The notes under the pieces: generated by a model
Databases searched by the model: none
What the model saw: the letters and a program-made list of their open reading frames with translations, nothing else
Told to the model about the DNA's origin: nothing
Source: MGR-bin208 sp043779285
Lineage (GTDB): Bacteria; Bacteroidota; Bacteroidia; Chitinophagales; Chitinophagaceae
Direction of reading: 5' to 3'
Assembly: GCA_043779285.1 (NCBI GenBank)
Contig: JAYWEL010000079.1
Location: forward strand, 1-12,412
DNA length: 12,412 nt
Position numbers and translations under genes: made by a program
Shown here: in pieces, positions 6,289 to 12,412 of the stretch
Layout: each line of letters starts with the position of its first letter
How positions within the stretch are numbered: the first letter of the stretch is position 1

Positions 6289-6996
6289 ATGAATCAACTA
6301 ATCAGCCCAGATTTTTTCCTTAGTCATCAACTCGATTTTCATCCGGTTGTTCGTTTCAATGAAAAGACTGATAAAATAATAGAGATGGACTTTTCGGAAG
6401 GGAATACAGAATTGAGTTCTGCAATACTCAACGACACCAATCATTTCATGAATTATATCAATGGTAAATTACATGATGCGGGTGCTTTGTATGGTATTGG
6501 TGGTTACAATGAACATAGAACGGTTTATTCAAGAAGTACGGTTTTCGATTCTCATCTTCCGGGAGAAGAGCCCCGTCGGATACACCTGGGCGTGGATATC
6601 TGGGGCCAACTGAACACCCCTATTTTCGCACCCATGGATGGGTTGGTTTATAATTTTGCATTTAATAATGATTTCGGCGACTATGGGGCTACCATCATTC
6701 TCTCTCATAATTTAGAAGGACAAACTTTTCATACTTTATACGGGCACTTATGTCTGAACGATATCAAGAATCTGGAAATTGGGCAGCATATTGATAAAGG
6801 AGAATTGTTTGCCGAGTTTGGTATGCCAATCGAAAACGGTCATTGGCCACCGCATTTACATTTTCAGATAATTACCGATATGCAGGGACATGAAGGAGAT
6901 TATCCCGGCGTATGTTCCATTTCAGATAGAGATAAATATTTATCCAATTGTCCCGATCCGGATTTGATTCTTCAACTCAATAAATACATTTCTTAA
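6289..6996 (+). CDS. Cytoplasmic M23-family metallopeptidase-like protein
   Basis: A 235-residue protein built around a LytM/M23 fold. Zinc ligands are present: H99 and D103 in RIHLGVDIWG, and H191 in HLHF (189-192); the additional active-site histidines are H153 in YGHL and H189. M23 enzymes usually cut peptidoglycan cross-bridges outside the membrane, but this one has no signal peptide or membrane segment. The conserved part extends beyond M23: GIGGYNEHRTVYSRS (69-83) before it and a C-terminal CPDPDLIL (221-228). From memory, the same arrangement occurs in large bacterial proteins where an M23-like domain sits between a kinase-like domain and a class III aminotransferase; here it stands alone. 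A cytoplasmic substrate other than peptidoglycan is therefore possible. It lies 48 bases upstream of ruvB, on the same strand, but ruvB appears to have its own promoter. Confidence 0.85.
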   Translation: MNQLISPDFFLSHQLDFHPVVRFNEKTDKIIEMDFSEGNTELSSAILNDTNHFMNYINGKLHDAGALYGIGGYNEHRTVYSRSTVFDSHLPGEEPRRIHLGVDIWGQLNTPIFAPMDGLVYNFAFNNDFGDYGATIILSHNLEGQTFHTLYGHLCLNDIKNLEIGQHIDKGELFAEFGMPIENGHWPPHLHFQIITDMQGHEGDYPGVCSISDRDKYLSNCPDPDLILQLNKYIS

Positions 6997-7032
6997 AAAT
7001 TGCTTTCCTGTTTCATATTGTTTAATTGCATT

Positions 7033-7040
7033 TATCTTTG
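7033..7040 (+). promoter_or_regulatory. -7 box of ruvB, implying a leaderless transcript
   Basis: TATCTTTG matches the Bacteroidota consensus TAnnTTTG exactly and ends four bases before the ruvB ATG (7045). The -33 region has only TTT at 7011-7013 (19-base spacing), not TTG. With transcription normally starting a few bases after this box, the mRNA would begin at or next to the start codon. Confidence 0.5.
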
Positions 7041-7044
7041 GTAG

Positions 7045-8076
7045 ATGCTGAACCCCAATTTGAATTCGGACAAAGAGGATCTGAGTAATCCGGATAAGGA
7101 ATTCGAGAATAATATCAGGCCCAATGCCATAAATGATTTTGCCGGTCAACCTCAATTGATTGAGAACCTGGTGATATTTATTAAAGCAGCTAAGCTAAGA
7201 GGTGAGGCTCTCGATCATGTGCTTTTTCATGGCCCTCCGGGATTGGGTAAAACCACGTTGTCGAGAATTGTTGCCAACGAATTAGGTGTTAACATCCGGG
7301 AAACTTCTGGTCCCGTTATTGAAAAGCCCGGAGACCTGGCGGGTTTGTTGACTAATCTGGAAACGGGTGATGTTTTATTCATCGATGAAATTCATCGCTT
7401 GAGTACCGTGGTAGAAGAGTATTTGTATGCGGCTATGGAAGATTTTAGAATCGACATCATGATCGACAGTGGACCCAGTGCCAGAAGCATTCAAATAAAT
7501 ATCAATCCATTTACCTTGGTTGGAGCTACTACAAGAAGTGGATTATTATCAGCTCCATTATTATCGAGGTTTGGTATTAAATCCAGATTGGAATATTATC
7601 CTGCCGAAACGTTGGCAAAAATTATTCAACGTTCCTGCGGTATATTAAATACAAAAATAACCAGCGAAGCCATTCATGAAATTTCCCGCAGAAGCCGTGG
7701 TACACCCCGTATCGCCAATGGGTTATTGCGAAGGGTAAGAGATTTTGCACAGGTGTTGGGCAATGGTAATATCGATCTGGCTATTACGCAACATTCTTTG
7801 AAAGCATTGAATGTAGATGAGCATGGACTCGATGATATGGATAACCGAATTCTGGCAGCTATCATTGATAAGTTCAAAGGTGGTCCGGTTGGGCTGACAA
7901 CCATTGCAACGGCTGTAAGTGAGGATGCTGGCACCATTGAAGAAGTGTATGAACCGTTTCTGATACAGGAAGGTTTTCTGCAGCGAACACCCCGTGGACG
8001 TGAAGTAACTGCCAAAGCGTATGAACATTTGGGCAGGACCAGGCCGGGATCGGAAGCCGGAACTTTATTTTCTTAA
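7045..8076 (+). CDS. ruvB: Holliday junction branch migration ATPase RuvB
   Basis: RuvB forms hexameric rings that, with RuvA, drive branch migration of Holliday junctions during recombination and repair. The 343-residue length and all landmarks are right: RPNAINDFAGQ (25-35) at the start of the AAA+ module, Walker A GPPGLGKTT (63-71), Walker B LFIDEIH (111-117), sensor 1 GATTR (160-164), arginine finger R175 in LLSRFG, sensor 2 R223 in RGTPRIAN, then the C-terminal winged helix with DNRIL, GGPVGL and EPFLIQEGFLQRTPRGR. The first 20 residues are acidic and variable, as is common. No ruvA or ruvC is adjacent, which is usual in this phylum. The ATG at 7045 follows a perfect -7 box by four bases; no better start exists. 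Transcription ends at the hairpin at 8101-8130. Confidence 0.98.
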   Translation: MLNPNLNSDKEDLSNPDKEFENNIRPNAINDFAGQPQLIENLVIFIKAAKLRGEALDHVLFHGPPGLGKTTLSRIVANELGVNIRETSGPVIEKPGDLAGLLTNLETGDVLFIDEIHRLSTVVEEYLYAAMEDFRIDIMIDSGPSARSIQININPFTLVGATTRSGLLSAPLLSRFGIKSRLEYYPAETLAKIIQRSCGILNTKITSEAIHEISRRSRGTPRIANGLLRRVRDFAQVLGNGNIDLAITQHSLKALNVDEHGLDDMDNRILAAIIDKFKGGPVGLTTIATAVSEDAGTIEEVYEPFLIQEGFLQRTPRGREVTAKAYEHLGRTRPGSEAGTLFS

Positions 8077-8100
8077 AGTAGAAAAAAATTTTTACATAAA

Positions 8101-8130
8101 AAAAGCTTGTCAAATCAATGACAAGCTTTT
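8101..8130. terminator. Strong bidirectional terminator between ruvB and the response regulator
   Basis: AAAAGCTTGTCA (8101-8112) and TGACAAGCTTTT (8119-8130) form a perfect 12-base stem with loop AATCAA. It sits between the convergent genes ending at 8076 and 8149. The stem ends in T runs on both strands, and A/T tracts flank it on both sides, as expected for a Rho-independent terminator working in both directions. Confidence 0.85.
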
Positions 8131-8148
8131 CTGTATAACAAAAAAAAA

Positions 8149-8847
8149 TTATTCGGTTACAACTAACCTGAAACCATTTCCGTGAATATTCACGATCTCA
8201 ATTTTCTCATCGTCTTTCAGATATTTGCGCAATTTGGCAATATACACATCCATGCTTCGGCCATTGAAATAGGTATCGCTTCCCCAGATTTTTTTCAATG
8301 CCTTGTCTCTAGGAAGAAGATCATTCAAATGTTCGGCAAGCATTTTTAATAATTCATTTTCTTTTGGCGATAGCGTATGTGTTACACCGCCCTGAATAAG
8401 CTGTCTCAATTTTGGATTGAAATGATACGTGGATAAATCAAATTCTTTATTGTCTGCTTCACGGTTCAGCTCTTCATTTCTTTTAAGGATGGCTTTTATT
8501 TTCAACAATAGCACATCACTGTCGAATGGTTTTGTAATAAAATCATCGGCTCCCAATTTATAACCTTGAATGATATCTTCTTTCATGGTCTTGGCACTCA
8601 AAAAGAATAAAGGGATATCCGGGTCCACATCACGAATTTCTTCTGCCAACGTAAATCCATCCATATTGGGCATCATGATATCCAGCAGGCAGAGGTCGAA
8701 TTTTTCGCGTTGAAATGCGGCAAGACCCAAGCGGCCATCTCTTTCTAAGATGATATCATAGTCATTCAGCTCCAGGTAGTTTTTTAAAACGGATCCCAGA
8801 TTCGCATCATCTTCGCATATTAATATTTTCGGTTTCTTATCTTCCAT
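8149..8847 (-). CDS. OmpR-family response regulator, RprY-like
   Basis: A 232-residue DNA-binding response regulator. The receiver domain (1-125) has the acidic pocket E12/D13/D14, phospho-acceptor D56 in LLDIMMPNMDG, S84 in LSAK and K106 in TKPF. The output domain (about 135-232) is an OmpR/PhoB winged helix with LSPKENELLKML and the recognition-helix region RSMDVYIAKLRKYL, ending NIHGNGFRLV. Overall wording, especially ALKKIW then YFNGRSMDVYI, is close to RprY of Bacteroides. A sensor kinase should phosphorylate D56, but none is in the window. I place the start at the ATG at 8847, which opens MEDKKPKILICEDD as relatives do; a TTG eight codons upstream is in frame but less likely. It is divergent from the HerA-like gene and converges on ruvB. 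Confidence 0.93.
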   Translation of the reverse strand: MEDKKPKILICEDDANLGSVLKNYLELNDYDIILERDGRLGLAAFQREKFDLCLLDIMMPNMDGFTLAEEIRDVDPDIPLFFLSAKTMKEDIIQGYKLGADDFITKPFDSDVLLLKIKAILKRNEELNREADNKEFDLSTYHFNPKLRQLIQGGVTHTLSPKENELLKMLAEHLNDLLPRDKALKKIWGSDTYFNGRSMDVYIAKLRKYLKDDEKIEIVNIHGNGFRLVVTE

Positions 8848-9046
8848 GGTCAAAGTTTTTATGTTATACAAATAAAATTAAATCATTTGCCAATCATTCT
8901 TTATTCTAAATAATGTTTTGTTAAGAGTTAAGGATTGGGTTTAGGCTTTGTTTATCGACGATTAATCAAAATAAAACTTGCAGGCACGGGGTTTCATTAA
9001 AATTATGTAAATTGATTCAAGTAACAACATCACTTTAAAATAATGA
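8848..9046. promoter_or_regulatory. Divergent control region of response regulator and HerA-like gene
   Basis: This 199-base AT-rich gap separates two divergent genes and must contain both promoters. No exact TAnnTTTG box with a well-spaced TTG was found on either strand; TTTATTTG on the minus strand near 8870 has one mismatch, but its nearest upstream TTG is only about 14 bases away. No small gene, RNA or repeat was seen. Confidence 0.35.
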
Positions 9047-10588
9047 ATGAATATGGCAAAGAAGGATGATTTTTTAAAAGCAGTCAATGAGGGCTATTCT
9101 TTCAAGGGTGAAGCCGTGAAGATTGGATGTGCTGTTTTAGATGGAGAAGTAGTACCGGGCGCAGATGTATTCCTTCCTTTGAAAACCATGAACCGTCATG
9201 GTTTGATAGCCGGGGCTACTGGTACAGGGAAAACAAAAACATTGCAGGTTATCAGTGAAGCATTGAGTGATGCAAGTGTTCCGGTATTAATGATGGATAT
9301 CAAAGGAGATTTAAGTGGGATTGCTGTTGCCGGAAATGCACATCCTAAAATAGTTGAACGTTGCCTGAAAATTGGCGTCATTTTTCAGCCAACAGGATTT
9401 CCGACCGAGTTACTGACACTGAGTGAAGAAAAAGGAGTTAGGCTAAGAGCCACTGTCAGTGAGTTTGGTCCGGTGCTGCTTTCAAAAATTCTTGGATTAA
9501 ATGATACACAAGGCGGACTGGTTGCCATGATTTTTAAATATTGCGATGATAATAAATTACCGTTGCTTGATCTGAAAGATTTTATTAAGGTATTACAGTT
9601 TGTAAGTGATGAAGGAAAAGTTGAGATTGAAAAAGTTTACGGAAAAATTTCCACTACTTCTACCGGAACCATTTTACGCAAAGTGATTGAATTGCAACAA
9701 CAGGGAGCCGATGTTTTTTTTGGCGAAAAAAGTTTTGAAGTAGATGACCTGATGCGTATTAATAGTGAAGGCCGGGGGATTATCTCTATTTTACGGGTAA
9801 CCGATTTGCAGGACAGGCCAAAATTATTCTCCACATTTATGTTGCAGATGCTGGCCGAGTTGTATGCTTCCTGTCCGGAAGAAGGCGACCTTGAAAAACC
9901 CAAGTTGGTCATTTTTGTAGATGAAGCACATTTGATTTTTCAGGAAGCCAGTGATGCATTAATGCAACAGATTGAAACCGTTATTAAATTGATCCGTTCA
10001 AAAGGAATCGGTATATTTTTCTGTACGCAGAATCCGATGGATGTGCCTGCAGCTGTACTTTCTCAGTTAGGTATGAAGGTGCAACATGCCTTGCGGGCAT
10101 TTACAGCAAACGATCGAAAATCCATTAAACAGACAGCAGAGAATTATCCACTTTCTGATTTTTACAAAACAGAAGATATTCTTACACAGTTAGGAATAGG
10201 CGAAGCATTAATCACTATGCTGAATGAGAAAGGTATTCCAACTCCATTGGTGCATACCATGCTGAATCCGCCAAGGAGCCGGATGGATGTTTTGACGGAT
10301 GCAGAAATAAATGACCTTGTCAGTGTCTCAAAACTGGTAAAAAAATACAACGTAGAAGTAGATAGCGAAAGTGCTTACGAAATACTGAATAAGAAATTGA
10401 ATGTGGCTGCAATGGAAAAAGAAGAACAGGTAAGCAATGGCAGAAACACAAATAAAAAGGAAGAGACTTTTTTTGACAATCCCATGGTAAAGCAGGTTGG
10501 AAGAACAGCCGCTGGTATCATTACCAGGTCTTTATTAGGCGTTCTTGGATTAGGCGGAAGAACAACCAGGAGCAGAAGTTTATTTTAA
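9047..10588 (+). CDS. HerA/VirB4-like P-loop ATPase, DUF853 (YjgR-like)
   Basis: A 513-residue ATPase of the HerA/FtsK superfamily. Walker A is GATGTGKT (56-63), preceded by NRHGLIAG; MMDIKGDLSGIA (82-93) follows, and Walker B is LVIFVDEAHLIF (287-298) with D292/E293. FFCTQNPMDVP (324-334) is a sensor-like strand and ALRAFTANDRKSI (348-360) holds the likely arginine-finger region. HerA proteins pump or process DNA with nucleases, but the DUF853 branch is uncharacterised, so a DNA-translocase role is inferred from family only. The tail is odd: a charged linker (about 455-475) followed by a Gly/Arg-rich end, RSLLGVLGLGGRTTRSRSLF (494-513). Start at 9047 (MNMAKKDD); a second ATG at 9053 gives MAKKDD and is equally possible. 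Its last nine bases overlap the RecQ gene tail to tail. Confidence 0.9.
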   Translation: MNMAKKDDFLKAVNEGYSFKGEAVKIGCAVLDGEVVPGADVFLPLKTMNRHGLIAGATGTGKTKTLQVISEALSDASVPVLMMDIKGDLSGIAVAGNAHPKIVERCLKIGVIFQPTGFPTELLTLSEEKGVRLRATVSEFGPVLLSKILGLNDTQGGLVAMIFKYCDDNKLPLLDLKDFIKVLQFVSDEGKVEIEKVYGKISTTSTGTILRKVIELQQQGADVFFGEKSFEVDDLMRINSEGRGIISILRVTDLQDRPKLFSTFMLQMLAELYASCPEEGDLEKPKLVIFVDEAHLIFQEASDALMQQIETVIKLIRSKGIGIFFCTQNPMDVPAAVLSQLGMKVQHALRAFTANDRKSIKQTAENYPLSDFYKTEDILTQLGIGEALITMLNEKGIPTPLVHTMLNPPRSRMDVLTDAEINDLVSVSKLVKKYNVEVDSESAYEILNKKLNVAAMEKEEQVSNGRNTNKKEETFFDNPMVKQVGRTAAGIITRSLLGVLGLGGRTTRSRSLF

Positions 10589-12412
10589 TTTAAAGATTCC
10601 GTTTTTATCCATTTCAATTTTATTTTCAGCCTGGAGAAATTCGATGATTTTCCAGGCTTTTTCTTTTTTACTGCCGGCATAATCTTTCAGGAGTTCATTA
10701 CTGTGCAACGCATTTTTTTTAATTTTTCCCAGCAGGTCTTTTCGGATAATTTCAAAATCGATTTTGGTCAAATCTATTTTTTTCAGGCGAAGACAGTTAT
10801 CACAAATTCCACAAACCTTTATTTCTTTATCGCCAAAATAATAACCGATATACCGGCTGCGGCAGGCAGTATGATTTTTGATAAAATCGATAAAACTGTT
10901 TACCCTTTTTCTGAAAATTTCTTTTCGGGCATGCAGGTTTTTTTCGTTGATGTGCAGGTCTTCTGTTTTTACACGGGCATTTAAAAAATAAATCTGCGGA
11001 CTGTCTTTCTGCGGATGATATTCGATGATATGATGTTGATGCAGCAGTAATAGATTTTTCTTTATTTCTTCCGGATCCGTTTTCATCAACTTTACCAACT
11101 GCAATACCGAGACAGAAGCCGGGTAATCAAAAATTCCTTCGTAGGTACGCAGTAAAGTTTTGATGGTTGGTGACAGGGCCGGAAATATTTTTTCAAACTC
11201 AACCAGGTTGGTCCTGTCTGCAATAAACTGTACCGAGGCAGGAATAAACACCTGCCCGTTCAACGCAATCTTGTTTTCCTGTTCAAGCGATTTTAATGCA
11301 TAAAAAGTTGTTTGCGGTTCCAGTTTATAATTTTTAATGCAATCGCTCATATCGAAATCATAATACTCTTCATCGCCCCCATAAACGGGTATGTGCAGGT
11401 AATTACAAACAGCTTCATATACTTTTTTGATATGTTCAACAGTCGGGTATCTGATTTTTTCCAGTTTAAGTAATTCTTCAATATCTTTTTCATTATATAG
11501 TAAAACGGCATAGGCCTTTTTGCCGTCACGTCCGGCACGGCCTGCTTCCTGGTAATAATTTTCAATACAATCTGGAGTATCAATATGAACAACGGCTCTT
11601 ACATCGGGTTTGTCAATGCCCATGCCAAACGCATTGGTACAAACTATTACACGGGTTGTGTTTTTAATCCAGGCTTCCTGTCTGCTGCTACGCTCATCTG
11701 CAGTCAATCCGGCATGATAAAAGTCGGCAGAAATATTTTGCAGTTTTAATAGTGATGCAATTTCAGATGTTCTTTTCCGGCTGCTGCAATACACAATGGC
11801 CAATCCTTTTACGTTGTTAAGAATTTCAATCAGTTTATTGATTTTAGAATCGACCCGGAAAATGCTGTACGATAAATTTGCCCGTTCAAAGGAAGGATGA
11901 AATTTTTGTGGATTTTTAAAATGCAGTTTGACGCAGATATCATCCTGCACTTCCGGGGTAGCCGATGCCGTTACTGCCAGTATGGGTATGCCTGGTAATT
12001 CTTCCCGCAGGGAAACAATTTTTAAATAGGCCGGACGAAAATCGTAACCCCATTGCGAAATGCAATGTGCTTCATCAACAGCAATAAGATTAATGTTAAG
12101 TGAGGGAAGGTATTCTTTAAATAAATTGGTTTCAAGCCGCTCCGGCGAAACGTATAAGAATTTACAATTGCTGTTACCTGCAACCCTGAATGTGTTGATC
12201 ACTTCATTCCGCTTCATACCCGAGTGAATGGATAATGCAGTGATTCCTCTTTTTCGCAGATTCTCCACCTGGTCTTTCATCAATGCAATTAACGGACTGA
12301 TGACCAGGCAAAGACCTTCAGTAACTAAAGCCGGTATCTGGTAACAAATAGATTTACCTCCGCCGGTTGGTAAAATAGCCAGACTGTCATTACCCTTCAG
12401 AACAGATTGAAT
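10580..12412 (-). CDS. recQ: RecQ-family ATP-dependent DNA helicase, 5' end outside window
   Basis: A 3'-5' helicase for recombination and repair. The window holds the C-terminal 610 residues; only the N-terminal motif 0 region (probably 20-35 residues) lies beyond the right edge, and the frame is open to the last base. Counting from the edge: motif I PTGGGKS (15-21), motif Ib PLIALMKDQV (40-49), DEAH with CISQWGYDFRPAY (113-129), motif III TASAT, motif V TNAFGMGIDKPDVR, motif VI QEAGRAGRDG (288-297). A zinc site follows with cysteines 517, 534, 537 and 540 (CGICDNC). About 229 residues separate motif VI from the first cysteine, against roughly 60 in E. coli RecQ, so an extra helical or winged-helix segment is inserted, as I recall from Bacteroidota RecQs. 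A short tail follows; no HRDC domain is visible. Several recQ paralogues can exist per genome. Confidence 0.95.
   Translation of the reverse strand: MQSVLKGNDSLAILPTGGGKSICYQIPALVTEGLCLVISPLIALMKDQVENLRKRGITALSIHSGMKRNEVINTFRVAGNSNCKFLYVSPERLETNLFKEYLPSLNINLIAVDEAHCISQWGYDFRPAYLKIVSLREELPGIPILAVTASATPEVQDDICVKLHFKNPQKFHPSFERANLSYSIFRVDSKINKLIEILNNVKGLAIVYCSSRKRTSEIASLLKLQNISADFYHAGLTADERSSRQEAWIKNTTRVIVCTNAFGMGIDKPDVRAVVHIDTPDCIENYYQEAGRAGRDGKKAYAVLLYNEKDIEELLKLEKIRYPTVEHIKKVYEAVCNYLHIPVYGGDEEYYDFDMSDCIKNYKLEPQTTFYALKSLEQENKIALNGQVFIPASVQFIADRTNLVEFEKIFPALSPTIKTLLRTYEGIFDYPASVSVLQLVKLMKTDPEEIKKNLLLLHQHHIIEYHPQKDSPQIYFLNARVKTEDLHINEKNLHARKEIFRKRVNSFIDFIKNHTACRSRYIGYYFGDKEIKVCGICDNCLRLKKIDLTKIDFEIIRKDLLGKIKKNALHSNELLKDYAGSKKEKAWKIIEFLQAENKIEMDKNGIFKLK

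Noticed and set aside
8848..8871. TTG start eight codons upstream for the response regulator
   Set aside because: Related regulators begin just before the receiver domain, as with the ATG at 8847; the extra residues add nothing recognisable.
12281..12283. Internal TTG as the start of RecQ
   Set aside because: The frame continues to the window edge and encodes motif I (TGGGKS) and the PLIA part of motif Ib, so the true start lies outside the window.
9047..12412. HerA-like ATPase and RecQ as a defence island
   Set aside because: The genes are convergent rather than an operon, no nuclease, toxin or methylase is nearby, and both families are common housekeeping genes in this phylum.

Overview
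The window looks like chromosomal DNA of a member of the Bacteroidota, probably the Chitinophagales/Sphingobacteriales side, though the order is a guess. The DNA is AT-rich and start codons lack clear Shine-Dalgarno sequences. Several genes carry TAnnTTTG-type -7 boxes with a TTG about 19 bases upstream. The response regulator resembles RprY, the RecQ is the long form common in this phylum, and the secreted protein ends in a domain I associate with Bacteroidota.

Layout, left to right. The start of a MetZ-like sulfhydrylase gene (minus strand) runs off the left edge. Next come four minus-strand genes, transcribed from about 4550 down to 797: an acyl carrier protein, a cytochrome P450, an MBOAT membrane O-acyltransferase and a membrane-anchored SGNH-like protein. 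They overlap or nearly touch (22-base overlap, 4-base ATGA overlap, 12-base gap) and should be one operon. A small HAD-type phosphatase gene is divergent from them and shares a 145-base control region. It converges on a secreted protein of unknown function. Then follow, on the plus strand, a cytoplasmic M23-like metallopeptidase domain and ruvB; a strong bidirectional terminator; an OmpR/RprY-type response regulator (minus); a HerA-like DUF853 ATPase (plus); and, overlapping its 3' end, a RecQ helicase (minus) that runs off the right edge.

The region of most interest is the ACP-P450-MBOAT-SGNH operon. In D-alanylation of teichoic acids, a carrier protein (DltC) hands its acyl group to an MBOAT (DltB), and an SGNH-like protein (DltD) helps deliver it outside the membrane. 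The operon here has counterparts of all three, but a P450 is present and no DltA-like adenylating enzyme is visible. My inference is a pathway that holds an acyl chain on a dedicated ACP, oxidises it with the P450, and transfers the modified acyl group to an exported glycan, lipid or envelope polymer. Substrate and acceptor cannot be read from the sequence.

The rest is mostly housekeeping: methionine biosynthesis (MetZ), recombination and repair (RuvB, RecQ) and signalling (response regulator without its kinase in view). No tRNA, rRNA, insertion sequence, CRISPR array or phage gene was seen.
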